From: Desulfovibrionaceae bacterium
Lineage (GTDB): Bacteria; Desulfobacterota; Desulfovibrionia; Desulfovibrionales; Desulfovibrionaceae
Assembly: GCA_015709315.1 (NCBI GenBank)
Contig: JACCQI010000002.1
Span: 62,001 to 126,000 of the forward strand
Reading direction: 5' to 3'
DNA length: 64,000 nt
Shown here: in pieces, positions 1-7,824 of the stretch
Layout: each line of letters starts with the position of its first letter
Position numbering within the stretch: position 1 is the stretch's first letter
Translations under genes and position numbers: made by a program
Notes under the pieces: generated by a model
What the model was told of the DNA's origin: nothing
Databases searched by the model: none
What the model saw: the letters and a program-made list of their open reading frames with translations, nothing else

Positions 1-854
1 ATCTCCACGGTGTTGAACCCGGCCGTGCGGCTGGTCACGGACTGGAAGAGCGCCGCCCAGAAATGCTCCCGGAACCCGTTGCCCGCGTTCCCGGCCGCGC
101 CTTCGGCGAAAAAGATGACCACGGTTCCCACGACCACCAGAAAAACCGAGGTCTGCAACACTACCGTGGAATGCCAGCTCAGGCGGAGCGGCTTCCTCCG
201 CCGTCTCCAGCGGTTCAAAACCGAATCCCACAGCAGCATGCCGCATTCGTTGAGCACGAAAAATCCCAACCCGCCCGCCGTGATGAGCACGATGAAGACC
301 GTGTTCATGCCGCCGTGCCCCGCCCACTGGGTCAGGCTGTCGGGATAAAGAGAAAAACCGGCATTGCAAAAGGCCGACACGGAGTGGAAGACGGCCGAAT
401 AGGGCGAAAAGCCCACCGGGTCCATGGCCCATAGCGCCAGGGCGCCCGCGCCTTCCAGGGCGAAGGTCCACACCAGCACCCGGAGCAGGAACCGGGGCAG
501 GCTGAAGTTCGGGTCGCGCAAAAGCGACTGGCCCACGGCGATGCGGTCGTTGAGGGACACGTGCTTGCCCAGCAGCTGGATGATCAGCGTGGTGAAGGTC
601 ATGATGCCCAGGCCGCCCGCCTGGATGAGCGCTAGGATCACGTTCTGGCCAAAAGTGGAGAAATACGTGCCCGTATCCACCACGACCAGACCGGTGACGC
701 ACATGGCCGAGGTAGCCGTGAACAGGGCGTCCACAAATCCCAGCGGCCCGCCCGGATGGCTCGCGTCCAAATGCAGGAGGAGCGCCCCCGTCAGAATGGC
801 CCCGGCAAAGAACCAGACCGGCAGCCAATAGGGTGAAACCAGTTTATTTCGCAT
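1..854 (-). CDS. TrkH/KtrB-family potassium uptake channel subunit (N-terminal part, cut by window edge)
   Basis: Translating the minus strand from the ATG at 854 gives an open frame that runs off position 1. About 284 residues are visible; the C-terminal part lies outside. This is a polytopic inner-membrane protein. Selectivity-filter-like segments typical of TrkH/KtrB are readable: one with the core TSAMCVTGLVVVDTG near residue 52, a second with SAFCNAGFSLYP, and a third with SVTSRTAGFNTVE close to the edge. In this family four such pore loops, each with a conserved glycine, line a K+ (or Na+) pathway gated by a cytoplasmic TrkA/KtrA subunit. The start follows directly from the methionine before RNKLVSPYWLPVW. 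The regulatory subunit is not visible here, so TrkH versus KtrB cannot be settled. Confidence 0.9.
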   Translation of the reverse strand, partial: MRNKLVSPYWLPVWFFAGAILTGALLLHLDASHPGGPLGFVDALFTATSAMCVTGLVVVDTGTYFSTFGQNVILALIQAGGLGIMTFTTLIIQLLGKHVSLNDRIAVGQSLLRDPNFSLPRFLLRVLVWTFALEGAGALALWAMDPVGFSPYSAVFHSVSAFCNAGFSLYPDSLTQWAGHGGMNTVFIVLITAGGLGFFVLNECGMLLWDSVLNRWRRRRKPLRLSWHSTVVLQTSVFLVVVGTVVIFFAEGAAGNAGNGFREHFWAALFQSVTSRTAGFNTVE

Positions 855-889
855 AGACTGTATCGGTATAGGCTGGTCGTCGAATCCTG

Positions 890-1411
890 TCAAAAATGCC
901 CGTCGAGGGCGTCCAGGGCGCGCCGGACCGTTTCGTCCACGGAAACGCCGGTCACCGTGGCGTCCGCGCACCCTTCGTACAAGGGAGCGCGTTTTGCCAG
1001 CACCTCCCGGACCTCGTCGGCGACGGACCGCCCGGTCAGGGACGGGCGCTGCGCCTCGTTGGGATCGCGCATGAGCCGCCGGGCCAGTTCGTCGGGATCG
1101 ACCTTGAGATACAATGTCACGCCGGTTCGGAGCACGGCCCGATTCTCCTTGCGCAGCACGATGCCGCCGCCGCAGCCGATGACCCGGCCGCCCGGCGTGG
1201 CCGCACGGGCCAGAATTTCGGCCTCCAGGTCGCGGAAGGCGTCCCAGCCGTGCCGCGCCACATAGTCCGCGATCTCCATGCCCGCGTCCGCGACCAGGGC
1301 GTGGTCCGTGTCCACGAACTCGCGCCCAAGCCGTTCGGCCAGGGCCTGGCCCACGCTGGTCTTGCCGCCTGCGCGCGGCCCGATGAGAAAAATGTTCCGT
1401 TCATGCGCCAT
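890..1411 (-). CDS. aroK: Shikimate kinase
   Basis: This 173-residue cytosolic kinase would phosphorylate shikimate to shikimate-3-phosphate in the chorismate pathway. The P-loop GPRAGGKT lies at residues 11-18, the shikimate-binding aspartate sits in FVDTD, the GGG substrate loop is in IGCGGGIVLR, and the LID arginine is in NEAQRPSLTG. Length is normal for the family. An in-frame start exists further upstream at 1510, but homology begins at the methionine of MAHERNIFLIG, so 1411 was chosen. No clear Shine-Dalgarno sequence precedes it. The gene is divergent from the YchF-like GTPase and lies just downstream of trkH on the same strand. AroK versus AroL cannot be told apart by eye. Confidence 0.92.
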   Translation of the reverse strand: MAHERNIFLIGPRAGGKTSVGQALAERLGREFVDTDHALVADAGMEIADYVARHGWDAFRDLEAEILARAATPGGRVIGCGGGIVLRKENRAVLRTGVTLYLKVDPDELARRLMRDPNEAQRPSLTGRSVADEVREVLAKRAPLYEGCADATVTGVSVDETVRRALDALDGHF

Positions 1412-1535
1412 AGGCGACAAGGTAGAGCAAAACCGCCCGGGCTTCAATCCCCCGCCCAGCCACATATCATTTGCAATCCGCACGAATGTTGATACCTTCC
1501 GCCCATCCACCCGACATCAATTCGAGGAGACATAT

Positions 1536-2549
1536 ATGAAAACTGCCATTTTCGGTTTTTCCGGTTCCGGCAAGACCGACCTTTTCGCGGCCCTGGCCGG
1601 ACCCGAGGCCGCCGCGTCGGGCAACCGGGCCATGGTCAAGGTGCCGGAGGCGCGCCTGGACCCGCTGGCCGCCCTCTTCAACCCGAAGAAGATCGTGTAC
1701 AGCGAGATCGAATACCTGGACATCCCCGGCGGCGGGGGCAAGGGAACGGGCCTGGGCGAACGCGTGCTCAACGAGGTGCGCCCCTATGACTGCTTCATCG
1801 GCGTGCTGGACGGATTCTCCGGCATGAACGACCCCCGGCAGCAATGGCAGGCCATCGAGGCCGACATGATGGTTTCGGACATGGCCGTCATCGAAAAACG
1901 GCTGGAAAAGCTGGAGGCCGACGGCAAGAAGAACAAGGCCCTGGTGGACCCCAAGGAGCAGGAGGCGCTCAAGCGCGCCCTGGCCCTGCTCGAAGAGGAA
2001 AAGCCCCTGCGCGAGGACGCCGAGCTGTCCGCCATGCCCGAGCTCAAGGGATACAAGTTTCTGTCCATGCGCCCGGTGCTCTACGCCTGGAACTGCCCCG
2101 AGGGAGAGGAAGCGTCCATGGAACTGCCCGCCGACGCGCCCGGCATGTCGCACATCGCGGTGTCCGCCAAGCTGGAACGCGAACTGGCCGAGATCGACGC
2201 CCCCGAGGAAAAGGCCATGTTCCTGACCGACCTGGGCATCACCGAGTCCGCCCTGGACAAGGTCATTGCCAAGACCTACGAGCTGCTCGGCCTGATCTCC
2301 TTCCTGACCGCGGGCGAGGACGAATGCCGCGCCTGGCCCGTGCGCGTGGGTTCCACCGCGCCCCAGGCGGCGGGCGTCATCCACACGGACTTCGAGAAGG
2401 GCTTCATCCGCGCCGAGGTCATCGCGTACACGGATTTCGTGGAGTTCGGCGACTTCAAGAAAGTCAAGGACGCCGGACGCGCCCGGTTGGAAGGCAAGGA
2501 ATACGTGGTCCAGGACGGCGACATCATTGAATTCCGCTTCAACGTCTAA
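1536..2549 (+). CDS. YchF/OLA1-like GTPase (atypical, with C-terminal TGS/DUF933 domain)
   Basis: This 337-residue cytosolic P-loop protein starts at an ATG preceded by GAGGAG at 1524-1529. The G1 loop GFSGSGKT is at residues 7-14. A G3-like segment DIPGGGGKGTGLG and an N-x-x-E base-recognition motif (NCPE in LYAWNCPEGEE) follow. The last ~85 residues match the TGS domain of YchF (core GSTAPQAAGVIHTDFEKGF, ending DGDIIEFRFNV). YchF proteins bind ATP and/or GTP and associate with ribosomes. This copy differs from canonical YchF: the G1 loop lacks the usual PNVGKS, DIPG replaces DIAG, and it is somewhat shorter. It may be a paralogue rather than the housekeeping copy. A strong terminator follows. 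Confidence 0.82.
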   Translation: MKTAIFGFSGSGKTDLFAALAGPEAAASGNRAMVKVPEARLDPLAALFNPKKIVYSEIEYLDIPGGGGKGTGLGERVLNEVRPYDCFIGVLDGFSGMNDPRQQWQAIEADMMVSDMAVIEKRLEKLEADGKKNKALVDPKEQEALKRALALLEEEKPLREDAELSAMPELKGYKFLSMRPVLYAWNCPEGEEASMELPADAPGMSHIAVSAKLERELAEIDAPEEKAMFLTDLGITESALDKVIAKTYELLGLISFLTAGEDECRAWPVRVGSTAPQAAGVIHTDFEKGFIRAEVIAYTDFVEFGDFKKVKDAGRARLEGKEYVVQDGDIIEFRFNV

Positions 2550-2574
2550 TCACCTGTTCTTCAAACAAAAAATC

Positions 2575-2604
2575 AAAAACCGCTTCCCCGGAAGCGGTTT
2601 TTTT
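2575..2604 (+). terminator. Rho-independent terminator of the YchF-like gene
   Basis: A perfect inverted repeat, AACCGCTTCC / GGAAGCGGTT with a two-base loop, is followed by a run of T, 26 bases after the stop codon. Confidence 0.9.
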
Positions 2605-2641
2605 CTTGCCATGTTTAATTTTAGGAATTATTATTATATTT

Positions 2642-2860
2642 ATGAACAACACGAATACGAACGACAACTACCGTGAGGTGGCCATCGAACTGGGCGACTG
2701 CCGTTGCTGCCAGGGATGCATCGACCTGAACCCGGACGTCTTCGAGTGGGACGACTCCCTGGACATGCCCTATGTCACCCGGTCCAAGGTCACGGAGGAA
2801 GAGGTCAGGGACATCATGAACACCTGCCCCGAAGGCTGCATCGTCTTTGTGGACGAGTAG
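2642..2860 (+). CDS. Small single-cluster [4Fe-4S] ferredoxin
   Basis: This 72-residue acidic protein carries a CX2CX2C motif (C20, C23, C26, in the stretch CRCCQGC, which holds an extra cysteine at 22) and a distal CPEGC (C62, C66). The arrangement fits a monocluster ferredoxin, a soluble cytosolic one-electron carrier; the partner is unknown. The ATG before NNTNTNDNYREV is chosen although AGGA lies about 15 bases upstream, farther than ideal. A frame starting at 2606 would add a hydrophobic stretch with no family match. The gene sits between two terminators, so it is monocistronic. The duplicate cysteines make the exact ligand set ambiguous. Confidence 0.85.
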   Translation: MNNTNTNDNYREVAIELGDCRCCQGCIDLNPDVFEWDDSLDMPYVTRSKVTEEEVRDIMNTCPEGCIVFVDE

Positions 2861-2884
2861 CGAGCGAAATGACGTTTCAAACCG

Positions 2885-2912
2885 AAAAGCCGGGCCTGCG
2901 CCCGGCTTTTTT
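2885..2912. terminator. Bidirectional rho-independent terminator
   Basis: The stem AAAAGCCGGGC / GCCCGGCTTTTTT ends the ferredoxin gene on the plus strand. It also has T-tracts on the minus strand, so it can serve the convergent HsdR-N-like gene. Confidence 0.85.
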
Positions 2913-2986
2913 CATTTTCTCGAACAGACCGCCGCGATGCCGTCCGCATTGTCGAAGGCTCGGCGGCAGCCGCTTCCCTCAGGAAA

Positions 2987-3559
2987 TCACTTTTTCTCCG
3001 GCACCGGCGGCAGGGAGCAGGACTCGCTGCAACAGGTGCCGTAGATGAACCCGCAGTAGGTATGGAACACGCGGGTCTGCTTTTCGCGCTGCTCGTCGGT
3101 GAGCGGCCGCATGTCCGAGGACGCGATCATTTCCAGCAGACGGTCGTAATCGGGCACGGCCTCCATGGACCGGGCCGTCCGCTCGCCGCTCTGCACGTCC
3201 ATGAGCGAGGCGTCCATGGTGTCGGTGACCAGGGCATAGGGAACCGGGCCGCCCTCCACCAACCGGGCCGCGCACACGGTTTCGCGCTCAAAGGTGGCCA
3301 CGTCGCCCGCGCAGAACATGATGATGAAGACCGGCCTGCCCTCTTCGTCATACAGCACATAGTCGATGGGCCGTTCATATTCCTCGCCGTCCACGCAGTA
3401 CTTGAGCGGGACCTTGGCCTGGAGGCGGTCCTTGGGATACCCCTTTTCCTCCACCAGGAAGCGGGCGAGCAGTTGGCGAAACTCCTCGAAGGTGGTCTCG
3501 TCGATTTCCTCGCCGCTCAAATAGTCGCGGAGCGTGCCGCCCAGACTCGATTCATGCAT
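2987..3559 (-). CDS. HsdR N-terminal-domain-like protein, nuclease motif apparently lost
   Basis: This 190-residue soluble protein resembles the stand-alone HSDR_N_2 domain (type I restriction R-subunit N-terminus, PD-(D/E)xK fold). The run RPIDYVLYDEEGRPVF aligns with the family's D-V-V-Y-D-x-x-G-R-P segment. The following strand reads IIMFCAG where active family members carry an E-x-K (for example VECKA), so the catalytic Glu and Lys appear to be replaced. The C-terminus has a cysteine-rich patch (YCGFIYGTCCSESC) that could bind metal. AAGGAT precedes the ATG with good spacing. No other restriction-modification gene is nearby, so a restriction role is unlikely and its function is unknown. 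Confidence 0.6.
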   Translation of the reverse strand: MHESSLGGTLRDYLSGEEIDETTFEEFRQLLARFLVEEKGYPKDRLQAKVPLKYCVDGEEYERPIDYVLYDEEGRPVFIIMFCAGDVATFERETVCAARLVEGGPVPYALVTDTMDASLMDVQSGERTARSMEAVPDYDRLLEMIASSDMRPLTDEQREKQTRVFHTYCGFIYGTCCSESCSLPPVPEKK

Positions 3560-3641
3560 AGCATCACATCCTTATCCCCATAAATAATCCCGCATTCCGG
3601 CTGAGGCAAGGGCGAGAAGCAACGGAAGGCCGCCAACGGCG

Positions 3642-4457
3642 TCAATGCCCGGCCAGCTTTGTCCAGGAGGGAATCTGAAACACGCAGTCATCGGCTTCCG
3701 CCTCCATGCGCTCAAAAAGCGGCATGGGCAGCGTAAGCGTCAGGACATCATCCCGAAACCGCTTTCGCATCATTTCCCGGCCGTCAAGCCCCATCATGCC
3801 CAATACGGCCCGTGGATTCCCCGAATCCGCCTGGGCGTAGGCAAAGGCCGTCAGGCTCATGCAATCCGCTCCCTGCGGGACCTGGACGGGGTCGGTGCCG
3901 GGCATGACGGAGCCCGCAAGCGTTACCAGGCCTGAAAGCTCGATGGGAGTCACAGGGAAAATGACCGCGCGGATGTCGTCGTCGGCCTCAACGCGGCGCA
4001 ACGGCTTGAACAGGACGTAATCGTTCGGGATGTCGTAACGGGGCAATCCGTGCAGAATCCACTCTCGGGCAAGCTCGCCGCCGCTGTGCCTGCGTTCTCC
4101 GTATGCGTAGAGGTCATGCCAATTCCGGGGAGAATCTTCCATTATCTTCTCATAGGCCCCCCTGTCCCTTGCCGAGGCAATTCCCTTGCTGAACAACGCC
4201 GCATGCTGGTCAAGGACAGCCTCTGAGGCGTCAAAACCGACACCGAATCCCAAAGCGGCGCGTCCGCCCGGACACAAGACGGTCTTACGGTTCCCGGCGG
4301 CCACTTTCCCACGCCTGGAGGCCTCGGCGAACAGATACAATGTGCAGCCGAACCGCCCTTCCTTGAATTGAAAGGCGTCGTCAGGGCAGACATCGCTCCA
4401 GACAACCGCCACGGGTTCGAATTCCGGCTTCAAATTCCTCAATATCGCGCTATCCAT
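3642..4457 (-). CDS. DUF169-family protein
   Basis: This 271-residue cytosolic protein has the layout of the DUF169 (COG2043) family, whose function is not established. Recognisable segments are PVAVVWSD near the N-terminus, LCPGGRAALGFG in the middle, VMFK-like YVLFKPLRR, and MSLTAFAYAQ. The start at 4457 is chosen over 4484 because AAAGGAG sits at ideal distance before it. The family recurs in anaerobes, often near redox or C1 genes. Here it stands alone between the HsdR-N-like gene and a small zinc-ribbon gene, all on the minus strand, with nothing in the context pointing to a pathway. Confidence 0.75.
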   Translation of the reverse strand: MDSAILRNLKPEFEPVAVVWSDVCPDDAFQFKEGRFGCTLYLFAEASRRGKVAAGNRKTVLCPGGRAALGFGVGFDASEAVLDQHAALFSKGIASARDRGAYEKIMEDSPRNWHDLYAYGERRHSGGELAREWILHGLPRYDIPNDYVLFKPLRRVEADDDIRAVIFPVTPIELSGLVTLAGSVMPGTDPVQVPQGADCMSLTAFAYAQADSGNPRAVLGMMGLDGREMMRKRFRDDVLTLTLPMPLFERMEAEADDCVFQIPSWTKLAGH

Positions 4458-4692
4458 ACCCACTCCTTTGCTCTGCCGGGTCAAATCGGGAGGGAACGCG
4501 GCACCGGCATGCCGCGACCAGCGCCGCCAGATCGAAACTTGAACGGATCAGGAATTTTTCGCCGAGGGGAAAAGAGAGAGGACGCTATCACACGAAATTC
4601 CGGCATCGCCGTCATTCATGGCGAAACTCTCTGGCGCGCAGTGCGCCGTGATCGCCCCCGCCGCCCCGGCCTCTGTTCCGGCCGGACCGGAA

Positions 4693-4851
4693 TCAGAGTT
4701 TATGCCCGTTGGGAGGAAGCGGGTTCGAACACTTGGCGCAGGCGACCGTCTTGTTCTTGTCCAACAGCCGCACCTTTTGCTTATGGCCGCACTTCGGGCA
4801 TTTCCGAAGCAGGTCCAGCGCCGACTGAAGGGCTGAATAGAATGCCCACAT
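4693..4851 (-). CDS. 52-residue zinc-ribbon protein
   Basis: This short gene is easy to miss. From the ATG at 4851, preceded by GGGAG at seven bases, the frame encodes an amphipathic N-terminal helix (MWAFYSALQSALDLLRK), then CPKCGH and, 17 residues on, CAKC, and ends with PLPPNGHKL before TGA. The two CxxC knuckles predict one structural zinc in a rubredoxin-like ribbon. Such tiny ribbons often act as protein or nucleic-acid adaptors, but no specific role can be assigned. The two paired knuckles, the ribosome binding site and a sensible stop make chance coding unlikely. Confidence 0.7.
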   Translation of the reverse strand: MWAFYSALQSALDLLRKCPKCGHKQKVRLLDKNKTVACAKCSNPLPPNGHKL

Positions 4852-5300
4852 AGGATATCTCCCGACCGAACGTTAGGGTTGCCTTACAATGCCGTATTCA
4901 AGATTGAAGGTATCCGGCCGTGTTGGAAAAAACAACCATAACCGTACCGGCGGTACGTTGCTGAAAAAAAAACGCCGACAGGCCGGACAGAAGCAGCCTT
5001 TCCCCGGTTGTCCAACATGAAGAAACGGCCATGTTTTATTTGCCACTTTCAGCAGTTGCCTGATATACAAATCCCTTGACGACGGCCATGCTTCCCATTG
5101 CACACCCGTGATCAAATACAGACCAGAAATCGACGGCCTTCGAGCCATGCCCATACTCGGCGTCTTCTTCCTTCTCGACCGGGGAACCCCGTGCAGGCGG
5201 CCGGTTCGGCGTTGACCGGCTGTTCGGGCAAAAGAGTCGGCCTACTCGTATACACACAGCGGTCAACTTCATTTATTATCATCATGCAAGGCATTAGTGC
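4852..5300. other. Gene-poor interval upstream of the carbamoyltransferase cassette
   Basis: About 450 bases hold only short frames without family resemblance or ribosome binding sites. A small inverted repeat CGTACC-GGC-GGTACG lies near 4941-4955, beside an A-tract. I see no RNA gene or repeat family. Base composition becomes AT-richer toward 5300. Confidence 0.5.
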
Positions 5301-5329
5301 TTGAAATAAATAATGACATCAGGCAAAAT
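5301..5329 (+). promoter_or_regulatory. Candidate sigma-70 promoter of the carbamoyltransferase cassette
   Basis: TTGAAA (5301-5306) and CAAAAT (5324-5329) are separated by 17 bases in AT-rich DNA, about 30 bases ahead of the first gene. The -10 box matches consensus at four of six positions. Confidence 0.45.
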
Positions 5330-5357
5330 ACTTCATATTATTTAAGGTTAGCAAACC

Positions 5358-5774
5358 GTGATCGATACGAACAACACAGCCAATTCCGCCATCTTTTCCA
5401 TCCGCCCGTCAGCCAAAGAATGCTCGGATACCGGCATGGCCATGGTCCTGATCTGTCTTTTGGTGACCATGTTCACCGGAACTCGCGCCTGGCTCACGGC
5501 GGCGGTGGGCCTGTTGTTGCTCAATATGATCATCCCCCGCATATACTTCCTGCCTGCAAAGGGATGGCTTGGTCTTTCCCGCTTGCTCGGCATGGTTATG
5601 TCCAAGGTCCTTCTCACTCTGATCTTTTTCCTGGTGCAAACCCCCATTGCACTGCTGCGCAGGGCCGCCGGACACGATCCCATGCAACGCAAAAAATGGA
5701 AACAGGGCGACGGATCCGTATTCGAATCCCGCAACCACACATTTCGGCCAGAAGAAATCGAACGGCCATATTAG
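5358..5774 (+). CDS. SxtJ-like small membrane protein
   Basis: This 138-residue protein starts at GTG behind AAGGTT. Two hydrophobic spans, roughly residues 26-60 (MAMVLICLLVTMF onward, probably a hairpin) and 75-98, flank a short loop. A polar tail follows, with the segment MQRKKWKQGDGSVFESRNHTF. Size, topology and position immediately before a DUF5989 peptide and a carbamoyltransferase match the SxtJ membrane family first noted in saxitoxin clusters and often found beside O-carbamoyltransferases. Its biochemical role is unknown; anchoring or substrate delivery for the carbamoyltransferase is inference. The next gene begins nine bases downstream, so the genes are co-transcribed. Confidence 0.72.
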   Translation: MIDTNNTANSAIFSIRPSAKECSDTGMAMVLICLLVTMFTGTRAWLTAAVGLLLLNMIIPRIYFLPAKGWLGLSRLLGMVMSKVLLTLIFFLVQTPIALLRRAAGHDPMQRKKWKQGDGSVFESRNHTFRPEEIERPY

Positions 5775-5783
5775 GATCACGCA

Positions 5784-5933
5784 ATGGATTTCCTGAAAGA
5801 CCTTTGGGGTTTTCTCAAAGTACGCAAAAAATTCTGGCTACTTCCCATCATCCTCATTCTTCTGCTCTTCGGCGTGCTTATCGTCATGACCAGCGGCACG
5901 GCCATTGCCCCGTTCATTTACACCGTATTCTAG
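5784..5933 (+). CDS. DUF5989/SxtK-like 49-residue membrane peptide
   Basis: The frame runs from the ATG at 5784 to TAG at 5931. It encodes an N-terminal amphipathic basic segment (FLKDLWGFLKVRKKFWLLP), one transmembrane helix (IILILLLFGVLIVM) and the tail TSGTAIAPFIYTVF. The pattern F-L-x-x-R-K-K-x-W-L-x-P, one helix, then S-A/G-x-A-P-F-I-Y is characteristic of the DUF5989 family, which is almost always next to SxtJ-like and NodU-type genes. Function is unknown. It starts nine bases after the SxtJ-like gene and ends seven bases before the carbamoyltransferase, a strict operon arrangement. Confidence 0.8.
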   Translation: MDFLKDLWGFLKVRKKFWLLPIILILLLFGVLIVMTSGTAIAPFIYTVF

Positions 5934-5940
5934 GGACTTC

Positions 5941-7797
5941 ATGCAAAGCGCCATACTGGGCATATCAGCCTTTTACCACGATTCCGCCGCCACCCTCCTT
6001 GTTGACGGCGATATTGTGGCCGCGGCACAGGAAGAACGGTTCACCCGGAAAAAACACGATGCGAGCTTTCCGGGCAACGCCGCCAAATACGTTCTCCGGG
6101 AAGGCGGATTGTCATTGAACGACCTGGACGCGGTTGCCTTTTACGACAAGCCCTATCTCAAATTCGAAAGGCTTTTAGAGACTTACAACGGCTTTGCGCC
6201 CAAGGGACTGAGCAGTTTCCTTTCGTCCATTCCCGTCTGGATCAAGGAAAAATTGTTCATGCGCAAAATGCTGAACGAGGAACTTGCCCAATTGGGAAGC
6301 GGCTCGCCCAAACTCCTGTTCCCCGAGCACCACCTCTCCCATGCGGCCAGTGCCTTCTATCCCTCTCCCTTCAAGGAAGCGGCCATCCTGACCGTGGACG
6401 GTGTGGGCGAATGGGCGACCACCACCATTGGAAAGGGTACCGGCAAAGACATTTCCATCCTCAAGGAATTACATTTCCCCCACTCTCTGGGATTGCTCTA
6501 CTCCGCCTTCACGGCTTTCTGCGGCTTTCGGGTCAACTCCGGAGAGTACAAGCTTATGGGCCTGGCACCCTACGGCAATCCTGACGCAGCCAGAGTGCCC
6601 GAATGGAAACAGGCGATCCTCGACGAACTGATAGATTTGCGCCCGGACGGTTCCATGCTGCTCAACATGGACTACTTCTCCTACGCCACCGGACTGACCA
6701 TGTGCCATGCCCGGAAATGGGAACGACTCTTCGGCATCCCCCAGCGCCAACCTGAAACCGACATTTCGCAGGAATACATGGACCTGGCGCTGGCCATTCA
6801 ACAAATCACCGAGGAAATCGTCTTCATCCTGGCAAAGACCGCGCGAGAACTCACAGGCTGCGACAAGCTCGTCATGGCGGGCGGCGTGGCCTTGAACTGT
6901 GTGGCAAACGGCAAACTCCTACGCCGAAAAGTCTTTGACGACATCTGGATTCAACCTGCGGCAGGCGACGCGGGCGGAGCGCTCGGCGCCGCCCTGGCGG
7001 CCTGGCACATCTGGCAGGGCAGGGATCGAACCGCCGTCCCCAGCGACTCGATGCATGGCTCATACCTCGGTCCCGAGTTCGACGAACGGGACATCCTTCA
7101 CACTGCACGCCGACACAACGCACCGTTCACCCAATATGACAACATCGATGATTTGACCGCTGCCGTGTCGGACCTCCTCGCCGACGGCAAGGCCGTGGGC
7201 TGGTTCCAAGGACGAATGGAATACGGCCCACGGGCATTGGGCAACCGCTCCATCCTGGGCGACCCCCGGCACCCGGAGATGCAAAAAAAGCTCAACCTGA
7301 AAATCAAATACAGGGAAGGCTTCCGGCCCTTCGCCCCCTCGGTCATGGAAGAGGAAATCAGCACCTGGTTCGACCTGGACCGGCCCTCACCCTATATGCT
7401 CCTCGTGGCTCCAGTCGCCAGGGACAAATGCTATTCCCTGCCCGAGGGGTACGACGACCAGGAGATGTACGAACGGCTTTATACGCTCCGCTCTTCCATT
7501 CCCGCCGTCACCCATGTGGACTACTCCGCCCGCATCCAATCCGTCAGTAAAAAAACCAACCCTCGCTACTGGGAGTTGATCAAGACCTTCAATCAACGGT
7601 ACGGTTGCGGGCTGGTTGTCAACACGAGCTTCAATGTCAGGGGTGAGCCCATCGTATGCACGCCCGAAGACGCCTACGCCTGTTTCATGCGCACCGAAAT
7701 GGACAATCTCGTGCTCGGAGATTGCCTCTTCGACAAGACGTGCCAGCCGGAATGGAAGGAAACTGAAGACTGGCGTAAAATCTTTGAGCTCGACTAG
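5941..7797 (+). CDS. NodU/CmcH/TobZ-family O-carbamoyltransferase
   Basis: This 618-residue cytosolic enzyme would transfer the carbamoyl group of carbamoyl phosphate, via carbamoyl-AMP, to a hydroxyl of an unknown acceptor. The N-terminal TsaD/Kae1-like fold shows GISAFYHDSAATLL, HHLSHAASAFYPSPF (metal-binding histidines), TVDGVGEW, YKLMGLAPYGNP and GGVALNCVANGKL. The C-terminal domain shows EYGPRALGNRSILGDPR, YREGFRPFAPSV and VVNTSFNVRGEPIVCTPEDA. Both domains look intact and length is typical. The ATG at 5941, behind AGGGA, is preferred over an upstream in-frame start that would overlap the DUF5989 gene. Context suggests it is the enzymatic core (SxtI equivalent) of a four-gene module. Confidence 0.93.
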   Translation: MQSAILGISAFYHDSAATLLVDGDIVAAAQEERFTRKKHDASFPGNAAKYVLREGGLSLNDLDAVAFYDKPYLKFERLLETYNGFAPKGLSSFLSSIPVWIKEKLFMRKMLNEELAQLGSGSPKLLFPEHHLSHAASAFYPSPFKEAAILTVDGVGEWATTTIGKGTGKDISILKELHFPHSLGLLYSAFTAFCGFRVNSGEYKLMGLAPYGNPDAARVPEWKQAILDELIDLRPDGSMLLNMDYFSYATGLTMCHARKWERLFGIPQRQPETDISQEYMDLALAIQQITEEIVFILAKTARELTGCDKLVMAGGVALNCVANGKLLRRKVFDDIWIQPAAGDAGGALGAALAAWHIWQGRDRTAVPSDSMHGSYLGPEFDERDILHTARRHNAPFTQYDNIDDLTAAVSDLLADGKAVGWFQGRMEYGPRALGNRSILGDPRHPEMQKKLNLKIKYREGFRPFAPSVMEEEISTWFDLDRPSPYMLLVAPVARDKCYSLPEGYDDQEMYERLYTLRSSIPAVTHVDYSARIQSVSKKTNPRYWELIKTFNQRYGCGLVVNTSFNVRGEPIVCTPEDAYACFMRTEMDNLVLGDCLFDKTCQPEWKETEDWRKIFELD

Positions 7798-7824
7798 CAA
7801 ACACATTAAAAAGCCCTGCGCGTC

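Noticed and set aside
4873..5272. Two overlapping minus-strand frames of 78-93 codons
   Set aside because: Neither has a ribosome binding site, domain pattern or sensible composition, and they overlap each other in different frames.
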